This document shows, one piece after another, positions 13,450-20,297 of a stretch of DNA of 23,295 nucleotides. Below the pieces are notes generated by a model. That model saw nothing but the letters and a program-made list of their open reading frames with translations, was not told the origin of the DNA and did not search any database. The translations under genes were made by a program, and so were the position numbers. This DNA comes from CALKCV01 sp964609515. GTDB taxonomy: Bacteria; Cyanobacteriota; Cyanobacteriia; Cyanobacteriales; Microcoleaceae. The stretch spans positions 1-23,295 of the forward strand of contig CAZSTZ010000097.1 of NCBI GenBank assembly GCA_964609515.1. The letters are read 5' to 3'. Position 1 is the stretch's first letter; every line of letters begins with the position of its first letter.

Positions 13450-13634
13450 AATTAACAAAAAGCTGTTAATGTTGGGTTCCGTTTTACTCCACCCAACCTA
13501 CATTTTACTTAGTAATTAACAAAAAGCTGTTAATGTTGGGTGGAGGTTCGCGGAGCCCGACCTACATTTTACTTAGTAATTAACAAAAAGCTGTTAATGT
13601 TGGGTGGAGGTTCGCGGAGCCCGACCTACATTTT
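13450..13634. repeat. 64-bp tandem repeat, 3 copies
   Basis: Units at 13450, 13514 and 13578 (period 64). Each contains AATTAACAAAAAGCTGTTAA (with its own short inverted repeat TTAACA/TGTTAA) and a GTTGGGT-family palindrome. Copies 2 and 3 are identical, carrying GGAGGTTCGCGGAGCCCGACC; copy 1 has CCGTTTTACTCCACCCAACC. The array lies beyond the 3' end of the sugar kinase gene. Confidence 0.9.
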
Positions 13635-13673
13635 ACTACTACATTTTACTACTTTTTCATTATCAATAAACTC

Positions 13674-14537
13674 CTACATTTTTTTCATCCATTCCCGCGT
13701 CCCAAAAAACTGACAAGAATGAGAAGCAACTTCCGCCGCCGACTCCAAAGCAGCGACAAAGTTATCCTCTTCCAAAATATAATGACAAAAAGCACCGTGG
13801 AAAATATCCCCCGCCCCTAAAGTATCCACCGCTTCAACTTGTGGCACTTCAAATCTGCCAAAATAACCGGTGTTTAAATACTCGATCGCCTCCCCTCCCC
13901 CAGTAATCGCAATATAAGGAATATTCAACCGCGATAAATAGGAGAAAACTTCCTCCCTAGTCTTACATTTTGGCGGATAAAAATTAGAAGAACAAATAAC
14001 ATAATCTGCCAAAGGCAACACTTCCTCAAAACCCGGTTTCCAACTGCCGCCATCAATGACTATGGGAATATTTTGAATTTTAGCCATGTCGGCAATTTCC
14101 AAACTGGCAGACATTTGATGACCGTCTATTAAAACGATGTTTACTCCTGGCATCGTTTCTTCAGAAATAACCTCGCCGCCGACTTTAAATTTAGTCGCGT
14201 TAATAGAAATAACAGAGCGATCGCCCGTTTTTTCCGTGGTAATAATCGAAGAAACTGGCGGCGGTTCGGAACGATTTTTATCTAAATCTAAAATCTTAAT
14301 TTGGTAGTTATCTAAATCGGATTTTATTAACTGAGTAATCGGATGATTGCCGACAACTGCTAATAAATTAGAACTATTGCCAAAGTGGCTAAAACTAACA
14401 GCAGCATTTGTCGCCGGTCCTCCAGCAGTAACGGCATAATCAGTGGCGACAACCTTTTGATTTTTCTCGGGATAAGTGTTAGTTAAATAGAGGAAGTCTA
14501 AGGTTAGCATTCCTACAAAAAGTCCGGTTTTAGTCAT
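13674..14537 (-). CDS. PfkB/ribokinase family carbohydrate kinase
   Basis: A 287-residue kinase of the PfkB family. The N-terminal signature AGGPATNAAVSFSHFG (38-53) and the C-terminal DTLGAGDIFHGAF (238-250, catalytic base Asp244, anion hole GAG) are both intact, so an active sugar or nucleoside kinase using ATP is expected. The substrate cannot be read from the sequence; ribokinase-like enzymes of this length act on ribose, fructose, adenosine or similar. The loop RSEPPPVSSIIT around 89-100 includes the beta-lid region. It has no operon partner: the 3' side is a tandem repeat array and the 5' side is an AATTAAC-like low-complexity stretch plus a palindromic repeat. The start ATG 14537 lacks a clear ribosome site. 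Confidence 0.9.
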   Translation of the reverse strand: MTKTGLFVGMLTLDFLYLTNTYPEKNQKVVATDYAVTAGGPATNAAVSFSHFGNSSNLLAVVGNHPITQLIKSDLDNYQIKILDLDKNRSEPPPVSSIITTEKTGDRSVISINATKFKVGGEVISEETMPGVNIVLIDGHQMSASLEIADMAKIQNIPIVIDGGSWKPGFEEVLPLADYVICSSNFYPPKCKTREEVFSYLSRLNIPYIAITGGGEAIEYLNTGYFGRFEVPQVEAVDTLGAGDIFHGAFCHYILEEDNFVAALESAAEVASHSCQFFGTREWMKKM

Positions 14538-14617
14538 GGTAAGTAATTAACAATTAACAATTAATAATTAATAATTAATAATTATAGCAATTCTTGAATT
14601 TATAAGGTAGAATATTT

Positions 14618-14724
14618 CGATCCCCCCTAACCCCCCTTATCAAGGGGGGAACTTTCAAAGTCCCCCTTTTTAAGGTGGGGGAACTTTCAAAGTCCCCCTT
14701 TTTAAGGGGGATTTAGGGGGATCG
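14618..14724. repeat. CGATCCCCC-bounded palindromic repeat, copy 2
   Basis: A 107-bp element starting CGATCCCCCCTAACCCCCC and ending GGGGGATTTAGGGGGATCG, with an internal 32-bp tandem duplication containing AACTTTCAAAGTCCCCC. It lies between the divergent sugar kinase and helicase genes. An in-frame TTG at its edge (14730) is a false upstream start for the helicase. Confidence 0.85.
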
Positions 14725-14743
14725 TAAATTTGGCTCAAGGGAC

Positions 14744-14749
14744 TATAAT
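14744..14749 (+). promoter_or_regulatory. promoter -10 box of the helicase operon
   Basis: Perfect TATAAT, 25 bases before the chosen helicase ATG. There is no good -35 hexamer. The leader would be short (about 20 nt). It supports the ATG at 14775 over upstream TTG starts, which would lie upstream of the transcript start. Confidence 0.5.
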
Positions 14750-14774
14750 TTGTTTTGTTGATTTTTTGGAAATC

Positions 14775-16199
14775 ATGTATTTAACGAAATCAGAGGTGAA
14801 TCGACCGGTAATAATTAACTTTCCTCAGAGAGGATGTCCGGCCATACCCCCATCCATTCAACTGCGGCCCTATCAAAAAGAGGCCGTGGCCAATTGGTTC
14901 GGCAATCGGGGCCGGGGGACGTTGAAAATGGCCACCGGTAGCGGCAAGACTATCTTGGCCTTAGCGATCGCTACTCAACTTTACCAAAAAATCGGCCTCC
15001 AAGCTCTCCTGGTAATTTGCCCCTATCGCCACTTAGTCACCCAGTGGGCGAGGGAGGCGGAGAAATTCGGTCTCGAACCTTTGTTAGCTTTTGAAAGCGT
15101 TCGCACTTGGCAAAGCGAACTATCTCTCGCTTTATATAACGTGCGTTACGGCGATCGCCCCTTCGTTACCGCGATCGCCACCAACGCTACCTTAATCTCA
15201 GAAAGTCTCCAATCTCAACTTAAATACTTCCCAGAAAAAACCTTAATTATCGGCGACGAAGCGCACAATTTAGGCAGTCCCAAACTGGAAGAAAGTTTGC
15301 CGAGAAATATCGGTTTGAGATTGGCACTTTCCGCTACCCCAGAAAGACATTTTGACGAAGAAGGCACCGCTGCAATTTTAGATTATTTCGGTCCTATTTT
15401 ACCTCCAGAACTTTCCCTTGGGGATGCCATAAAACAAGGGGCATTAGTTCGCTATCTTTATCATCCTATTTTAGTAGAATTAACCGAGTGGGAAACTCGC
15501 GCTTATGCTAGATTAACTTCTAAAATTGGTTGGGCTTTATTATTAGCAAACCAAGAAGGAAATAATATCGACAACGATGAAGATGTTACTGCTTTATTAA
15601 TACAGCGATCGCGATTAATTGGGGCCGCAGCTAACAAGCTAACAGCCCTAAAAAACATTATGAAAAATCGCCTCCATACCAGCCATACTTTATTTTATTG
15701 CAGCGACGGTTCCGTAGAAAAAGAACCCCTAATTTATATCAAACAAAAACAAGAAGTCCTCAGAATTTTAGGTCGAGAATTAGGCTATCGAGTCAACACC
15801 TATACCGCCGAAACCTCCCTCAAAGAAAGAGAAAATTTGCGGCGAGAATTTGAAACGGGAGAATTGCAAGGATTAGTCGCCATTCGCTGTTTGGATGAAG
15901 GAGTAGATATCCCCGCAATTCAAAATGCTATAATTTTAGCCAGCACTACTAATCCCCGACAATTTATTCAGCGGCGGGGACGAATTTTGCGTCCCCATCC
16001 GGGCAAAGAAAGAGCCACTTTATTTGATACAATTGTCTTACCCCCAGATTTGGGAAGGCAAACTCAAGATGTCGAACGCAATTTTTTAAGAAAAGAATTG
16101 AGTCGATTTTTAGAGTTTGCCGACTTAGCGGACAACGCCGGAGAAGCTAGGTTAAAATTATTAGAAGTTCAAAAAAGGTACGGCTTATTAGACCTTTAA
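14775..16199 (+). CDS. SF2 helicase, Dnd-system restriction type
   Basis: Start chosen at ATG 14775 (MYLTKSEVNRPVIINF), 5 bases after GGA; 474 residues. SF2 motifs in order: Q-like LRPYQKEAV, Walker A ATGSGKT (54-60), DEAH (161-164), SATPE (186-190), then motif V CLDEGVDIPAI and motif VI QFIQRRGRILR. All catalytic residues are present, so an active DNA-dependent ATPase/translocase is expected. The length and start match the family NCBI calls 'DNA phosphorothioation system restriction enzyme' (TIGR04095), as I recall it. It is followed by an 80-aa gene and a DndD-like ATPase on the same strand, with 146 bp of repeats in the gap. The modification genes dndB, dndC and dndE are not in the window. 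No nuclease domain is fused to it. Confidence 0.85.
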   Translation: MYLTKSEVNRPVIINFPQRGCPAIPPSIQLRPYQKEAVANWFGNRGRGTLKMATGSGKTILALAIATQLYQKIGLQALLVICPYRHLVTQWAREAEKFGLEPLLAFESVRTWQSELSLALYNVRYGDRPFVTAIATNATLISESLQSQLKYFPEKTLIIGDEAHNLGSPKLEESLPRNIGLRLALSATPERHFDEEGTAAILDYFGPILPPELSLGDAIKQGALVRYLYHPILVELTEWETRAYARLTSKIGWALLLANQEGNNIDNDEDVTALLIQRSRLIGAAANKLTALKNIMKNRLHTSHTLFYCSDGSVEKEPLIYIKQKQEVLRILGRELGYRVNTYTAETSLKERENLRREFETGELQGLVAIRCLDEGVDIPAIQNAIILASTTNPRQFIQRRGRILRPHPGKERATLFDTIVLPPDLGRQTQDVERNFLRKELSRFLEFADLADNAGEARLKLLEVQKRYGLLDL

Positions 16200-16226
16200 A
16201 AGTTCGTAGTAATCGCTTTAGTTCTT

Positions 16227-16299
16227 TGTAGGTCGGGCTCCACGCAGTGGAACCCAACACGCTAACTGTTGGGTTCCGCTTCGCTCCACCCAACCTACA
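16227..16299. repeat. GTTGGGT-family inverted repeat pair
   Basis: TGTAGGTCGGGCTCCACGC ... AACCCAACA and TGTTGGGTTCCGC ... CCACCCAACCTACA form a 73-bp inverted pair. It lies between the helicase and the next gene and could fold in the transcript without stopping it, since no U-run follows. Confidence 0.8.
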
Positions 16300-16310
16300 A
16301 GAAAATGACT

Positions 16311-16345
16311 AATTGTTAATTGTTAATTGTTAATTGTTAATTGTT
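16311..16345. repeat. heptamer tandem repeat (AATTGTT x5)
   Basis: Five exact copies of AATTGTT, ending directly before the GTG start of the next gene. The array provides in-frame TTG codons that could be mistaken for starts and leaves no room for a Shine-Dalgarno sequence. Confidence 0.9.
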
Positions 16346-16588
16346 GTGAATTACTCAGAAAATATCGTAGTTTCCGCTTTATCGAGCATATTTGCCGAGA
16401 AAAAATCCGGTTACAATGCCAAGGGAAATAACGCCCTCAGTCACATCCAAGAACCCATCGTAACCGCCCCCCCAGAAGTAAAACAAATCATCCAAGAAGT
16501 TCTGGAAATCGAAAAAGATAGACTCTACAAAAGAGCGCCCAAAATTAACGACGACATCCTCAAAATCATTAAAGAAGTAATCCAATGA
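16346..16588 (+). CDS. unrecognised 80-aa protein coupled to the DndD-like ATPase
   Basis: Start taken as GTG 16346 (VNYSENIVVSALSSIFAEKK); a TTG at 16334 inside the heptamer repeat would add four residues. The protein is small and helical. The first half has GYNAKGNNALSHIQEPIV and the second a charged helix (PPEVKQIIQEVLEIEKDRLY) and a tail KINDDILKIIKEVIQ. Its TGA overlaps the ATG of the next gene (ATGA, 16585-16588), so the two are almost surely co-translated. It does not look like DndE and is not a fragment of DndC that I can recognise. The tight coupling suggests a subunit or adaptor of the ATPase. No function is assigned. Confidence 0.75.
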   Translation: MNYSENIVVSALSSIFAEKKSGYNAKGNNALSHIQEPIVTAPPEVKQIIQEVLEIEKDRLYKRAPKINDDILKIIKEVIQ

Positions 16589-18657
16589 AATTAATTTCAA
16601 TTATTTTCTGTAACTTTCGCCAATTCTACGGCAAAACTCCAAAGATTGTTTTAGCATCTGGCAAGCACAATACGACTATTATTCACGGCAATAATGGCGC
16701 GGGAAAAACTACCATGATGAATGCTTTTACCTGGGTGCTTTACGACAAATTTAGTTCTGCTTTTCAGGCAGAAGAACAGTTAGTAAATAAGCGGGCAATT
16801 AATGAAGCAAAAGCAGGAAAAGCGGTTGCTTGTTGGGTAGAAATCGTGTTCGAACACGACAGCAAACGCTATCAAGCAAAACGTTTGTGTCGCGCTTACA
16901 GAAACGAACAAGGTATTATCGAACACGGCAAAAGCGACCTTTATATGCAAGTAGCGGGAGACGACGGCAGGTGGTCGCCGCCTCCCCAACATCCCGAGGA
17001 TATTATTGGCAGAATTTTACCCGAAAGTTTGCATCGATATTTCTTTTTTGATGGGGAAAGAATCGAGCATATTGTTAGGGAAGAAAGGAAAAATGAAATT
17101 GCCGAAGCGACTAAGGAATTGTTGGGAGTTGAGGTTTTAAATCGTTCGATTAGACATTTGGGAGAAGCGAAGAAATCTCTGGAAACTGACTTGAGGTTAA
17201 TTGGGGATCCGGAAACTAAAAAGTTTTTGCGAGATAAGAGCAAAATCGAACAGGAAATGGAACAGCTTTCCCAACGTCAAATTGAGGTAGAAAAGGAATT
17301 AAAAAATCAGGGAGAATTAAAGAAGGAAATTAGCGGTCGTTTGTTGGAGTTTAAGGGTGCCGAAGGGTTGCCACAACAGCGGGACGATTTAAAGCAAAGG
17401 TCGGCGAGTATTAGGGAACAAGTAAGTCAAGCTAAAGACCTTTGGAAACGGGCAATTTCTAATAAGGGTTATTTGCTGTTTTTACCCGAAGCGGTGGCGG
17501 ATTTTCGCGAAATTGTGGCGGGTTTTAACGATAAAGGCGAGCTGCCGATGGGGATTAAAAAGCAGTTTGTGGAACAGTTGTTGGAGAAGGAAACTTGTAT
17601 TTGCGGGACGAAATTAAAGGAGAGTTCTAAGGCGCGGAAACAAGTGGAAAGTTGGATGGAAAAGGCGGGTATTGCCGATGTGGAGGAAGCTGCTATTAGG
17701 ATGAGCGTTAAGATAGATGAATTGGAGAAACAAGGGCCGGAAATGTGGGAGGAAATAGATAGAAATCTAGCTAATATCGAACAGTGGAGAAAGGAACTTT
17801 CTCAGGTGGAAAGTCAGTTAGACGATATTAATAATAAGCTGCGGAATTATCCCGATGAAGATATTAAGAATTTGCAGAAGCGTTTGGATGAAATTGAGGC
17901 GAGGATGGCAGATTTAAACCGGGAAACTGGTTCCAATCAGTTGCAACTTGAGAATTTAGCTAGGGATTTGCAAAGTTTAGATAAGCAAGTTGACAAGCAG
18001 CAAATGAACGAGATTAAACAAGTTTTAGTTCAGAGGAGAATTGCGGCGACTCAGGATGCTATTGAGAGGTTGATTGAGGTGCGATCGCGCCTAGAAAAAC
18101 AGTTTAGAGCTTCTTTAGAAAAACGAGTTCAAGGATTGTTCGGTCAAATTTCTTTTACTCCTTATCTCCCCAAATTGAACGAGAAATACGAGTTAACTTT
18201 AGTGGAACAAACGGGGGGCGAAGATGCTTTAGTTGCCGCTTCCACGGGGGAAAATCAAATCCTCAGTTTGGCGTTTATTGGGAGTATTATTGATGAGGTT
18301 AGAGATTGGAGTAAAAAAAATGCTTTGATGGGTCCAGATAGCAGCACTTTTCCAGTGGTAATGGATTCTCCTTTTGGCAGTTTGGACGAGATTTATCGCA
18401 GGCAAATTGCGAGGATTATTCCGAAGTTGGCAAATCAATTAATCGTGTTGGTGACTAAGACTCAGTGGCGGGGGGAAGTTGCTGAGGAAATGGCGAATTA
18501 TGTCGGTAAAGAATATGTGCTTTGTTATAATTCTCCGAAACAGGATTGCGAGGAGGATTCGATTAAGTTAAACGGGGTAGAGTATTCTTTGGTGAAACGC
18601 AGTCCCAACGAGTTTGAATATACGGAAATTATTGAGGTCGGCGACACGGAATTTTAG
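16585..18657 (+). CDS. dndD: DndD-like SMC/Rad50-type ATPase
   Basis: A 690-residue ABC-type ATPase of the DndD family (TIGR03185-like). Walker A is GNNGAGKTT (35-43). The FFFDGERI block (153-160) is characteristic. Long coiled coils span about 190-300 and 375-515, around a hinge with one Cys pair (C338-I-C340) instead of the usual CxxC. The signature-like STGENQILSLAF (553-564) and Walker B FPVVMDSPFGSLDE (589-602) complete the head domain. The head contacts DNA and the coiled coils bridge it, as in Rad50/SMC. In Dnd systems DndD works with DndC and DndE to put sulfur into the DNA backbone; neither is here. It could thus act with the upstream helicase in restriction, or belong to a different system. 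Its start overlaps the preceding gene by 4 bases. Confidence 0.87.
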   Translation: MKLISIIFCNFRQFYGKTPKIVLASGKHNTTIIHGNNGAGKTTMMNAFTWVLYDKFSSAFQAEEQLVNKRAINEAKAGKAVACWVEIVFEHDSKRYQAKRLCRAYRNEQGIIEHGKSDLYMQVAGDDGRWSPPPQHPEDIIGRILPESLHRYFFFDGERIEHIVREERKNEIAEATKELLGVEVLNRSIRHLGEAKKSLETDLRLIGDPETKKFLRDKSKIEQEMEQLSQRQIEVEKELKNQGELKKEISGRLLEFKGAEGLPQQRDDLKQRSASIREQVSQAKDLWKRAISNKGYLLFLPEAVADFREIVAGFNDKGELPMGIKKQFVEQLLEKETCICGTKLKESSKARKQVESWMEKAGIADVEEAAIRMSVKIDELEKQGPEMWEEIDRNLANIEQWRKELSQVESQLDDINNKLRNYPDEDIKNLQKRLDEIEARMADLNRETGSNQLQLENLARDLQSLDKQVDKQQMNEIKQVLVQRRIAATQDAIERLIEVRSRLEKQFRASLEKRVQGLFGQISFTPYLPKLNEKYELTLVEQTGGEDALVAASTGENQILSLAFIGSIIDEVRDWSKKNALMGPDSSTFPVVMDSPFGSLDEIYRRQIARIIPKLANQLIVLVTKTQWRGEVAEEMANYVGKEYVLCYNSPKQDCEEDSIKLNGVEYSLVKRSPNEFEYTEIIEVGDTEF

Positions 18658-18672
18658 TTTTGTGTTAAGTTT

Positions 18673-18731
18673 GTAGTAAGCATTTGAGTGCTAAAAAACA
18701 TCTTGGTTAAAAGCACTAAAGTGCTTACTAC
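18673..18731. repeat. GTAGTAAGCA palindromic element
   Basis: Arms of 20 bp (18673-18692 and 18712-18731) match with two mismatches: GTAGTAAGCATTTGAGTGC against the complement of GCACTAAAGTGCTTACTAC. There is a single copy in this window. It separates the ATPase gene from the Uma2 gene. Confidence 0.8.
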
Positions 18732-18754
18732 GAAGGTTCGTTAAGAGGCAAAAT

Positions 18755-19402
18755 ATGGTAATTACAACAGAGAAAAATTTAGTTACTGATGCCTGGGTAA
18801 AAGCAAGTTGGGAAGAATTTCTTGCTTTGGCAAATAATCCCGATTATGAAAAGGGGAAGTTTTATTATTATCGAGAATGTCTGAGGATTGAAACGGCGGA
18901 TGTCGGTTCGCTTCATGGCAGACAACATTCGATTGTTTCTGGGGTTATTAGTTATTATGCAACTCTCAAAAATTTTCGCTTTATCGAGTTAAGAAATAGC
19001 AGTTTTCACCATCCTAATGTAGTGGAGTTTCAACCGGATTTATCGTATTATATTGGTGCTGATTTTGAATTACCGCCTCTTACCGATTTGCCGATTAATA
19101 TTAGGGAGTTTAAACTGCCAGCATTAGTAGTAGAAATAGGTGTATTTTCTCTTGGGGACGATTTAGGAAAAAAGCGATTAATGTACGAACAATTGGGAAT
19201 TAAAGAATATTGGTCGGTTGATGCTAATAACGATTCTATTATTGCTTTTTCTATTGCCGATAGAGGCAGCAAGGAAGCGGACAAATCTCTAGTTTTGGAA
19301 GGGTTAGAATTAGCTTTTGTGGAAGAAGCTTTAAAGCGTTCTCATAATTGCGATGATACCGCTATTTCTCGCTGGTTTATTGAGGCAATTAGTCAGGTTT
19401 AA
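18755..19402 (+). CDS. Uma2 family endonuclease (DUF820)
   Basis: A 215-residue Uma2 (DUF820) protein, a PD-(D/E)XK-fold family greatly expanded in cyanobacteria. Landmarks are FLALANNPDYEKGKFYYYR near the start, Asp95 in EFQPDLSYYI, Glu127 in PALVVEIGV, and the closing YEQLGIKEYWSVD. The usual VVE-x-S-P-S-T segment reads VVEIGVFSLGDDLGKK, so the active-site loop is not standard. The role is unproven: a nuclease fold is predicted and the family is often near mobile elements. It follows the DndD-like gene on the same strand, but a palindromic element lies between them, so membership in that operon is doubtful. A tandem AATTAAC repeat begins exactly at its stop codon. Confidence 0.88.
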   Translation: MVITTEKNLVTDAWVKASWEEFLALANNPDYEKGKFYYYRECLRIETADVGSLHGRQHSIVSGVISYYATLKNFRFIELRNSSFHHPNVVEFQPDLSYYIGADFELPPLTDLPINIREFKLPALVVEIGVFSLGDDLGKKRLMYEQLGIKEYWSVDANNDSIIAFSIADRGSKEADKSLVLEGLELAFVEEALKRSHNCDDTAISRWFIEAISQV

Positions 19403-19449
19403 TTAACAATTAACAATTAACAACTAACAATTAACAACTAACAATTAAC
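19401..19449. repeat. heptamer tandem repeat (AATTAAC/AACTAAC x7)
   Basis: Seven units of AATTAAC or AACTAAC in phase, starting within the TAA of the Uma2 gene. The same unit or its complement is seen near 3541-3551, 3970-4000, 14536-14580 and 16311-16345. Confidence 0.9.
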
Positions 19450-19549
19450 CCAAAGTGCAATTGTTAAGAAAGTTAAAGAAAGCATCCTCCAGAGACAAAA
19501 TGTAATAGGATAGAGCTAAAGCCTATTTATCCCAAGGAGACAAGCGCCA

Positions 19550-20017
19550 ATGAACTATAACATCGAAGAAATTGAGGGCATCGATTTAGTCCACGCCAAC
19601 AAACTCGCCGCAGTTGGCATTACCACCCTCGAACAATTATTAGAAAAAGGGTCATCCCTTCAAGGCATCGAAGATTTAGAACGGGAAACGGAAATCGATC
19701 GCAACTTAATTTTAGAATGGGTACAATTAGCAGATTTATTTAGAATTAAAGGCGTCGCCGGGGAATATTCTAAGTTATTAGAAGCGGTGGGAGTGCATAC
19801 AGTTAAGGAATTAAAAGGACAGTTTCCCGAAACTCTATACTCGAAAATGGTTAAAGCAAATCGCCAGTTAAAATTGGTGCAAAAACTGCCGAGTTTAGCT
19901 ATGGTTAGAAGTTGGGTATCGCAAGCGATTAACAATCAGCAAGTTCCCTCTCAAAAGACTGAGGAAAAAACGGCGAAGGTTAATTCTAGTAAGTGGTCTT
20001 TGGATTGGGCGGATTAG
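19550..20017 (+). CDS. DUF4332 domain-containing protein
   Basis: A 155-residue protein with two helix-hairpin-helix-like DUF4332 modules. The first is IEEIEGIDLVHANKLAAVGI with TTLEQLLEKG (about 5-34). The second is LFRIKGVAGEYSKLLEAVGV with HTVKELKGQF (about 63-92). HhH modules of this kind bind DNA or protein non-specifically. The C-terminus (SQAINNQQVPSQKTEEKTAK...) is a polar tail. The ribosome site is strong (AAGGAGA, 19534-19540, 9 bases before ATG). DUF4332 proteins are common in cyanobacteria, and their cellular role is unclear. It is followed 30 bp later by a HicB-like gene on the same strand with its own ribosome site. Confidence 0.87.
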   Translation: MNYNIEEIEGIDLVHANKLAAVGITTLEQLLEKGSSLQGIEDLERETEIDRNLILEWVQLADLFRIKGVAGEYSKLLEAVGVHTVKELKGQFPETLYSKMVKANRQLKLVQKLPSLAMVRSWVSQAINNQQVPSQKTEEKTAKVNSSKWSLDWAD

Positions 20018-20047
20018 GGTTTTTTATTAATTTTTAGGAGTCAGGTT

Positions 20048-20218
20048 ATGACAACTTTTACTGCTTATGTAGAGTGGGATTCTGAAACCAATTTATATGT
20101 TGGTATTATTCCAGCAATTCCCGGTGCCCATACCCAAGGGGCAACTTTAGACGAACTTCAAACCAATCTTAAAGAAGTTTTGGAGTTGTGTTTGGAAGAG
20201 TACAAGGATTCTTTATAG
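20048..20218 (+). CDS. orphan HicB-family antitoxin, 56 aa
   Basis: A short gene with ribosome site AGGAG (20036-20040) 7 bases before ATG 20048. It encodes MTTFTAYVEWDSETNLYVGI, IPAIPGAHTQGATLDELQTN, LKEVLELCLEEYKDSL. This is the HicB-type RNase H-like fold: a strand pair E-W-D-x-E-x-x-x-Y-V-G-x-I-P-x-I-P-G, then the A-H-T-Q-G-x-T-x-x-E-L-x-x-N-L-x-E-V-L helix. HicB normally neutralises the mRNA interferase HicA encoded beside it. No HicA is found: a repeat and the opposite-strand methyltransferase gene follow, and DUF4332 precedes it. It lacks the C-terminal DNA-binding domain of longer HicB proteins, so it matches the short HicB type that is frequent as an orphan in cyanobacteria. Confidence 0.88.
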   Translation: MTTFTAYVEWDSETNLYVGIIPAIPGAHTQGATLDELQTNLKEVLELCLEEYKDSL

Positions 20219-20252
20219 CCTTTTTCAAAACGATGAGGTACAAAAGCATATT

Positions 20253-20297
20253 CGATTCCCCTAAATCCCCCTTAAAAAGGGGGACTTTGAAGGCTGA
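20253..20297. repeat. CGATTCCCC repeat, partial copy 3
   Basis: CGATTCCCCTAAATCCCCC, then TTAAAAAGGGGGACTTTGA: the left part of the CGATCCCCC-bounded repeat, without its right end. It holds the stop codon and last codons of the methyltransferase gene on the minus strand. Confidence 0.75.

Noticed and set aside
13450..13634. CRISPR array
   Set aside because: Whole 64-bp units repeat without unique spacers; each unit is a palindromic repeat plus leader.
14730..14774. TTG start 15 codons before the helicase ATG
   Set aside because: It lies at the edge of a palindromic repeat and upstream of the likely -10 box; the ATG at 14775 has a fair ribosome site.
16379..16600. Minus-strand frame opposite the 80-aa gene
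   Set aside because: It is a shadow of the sense gene; the 4-base overlap with the ATPase supports the plus strand.
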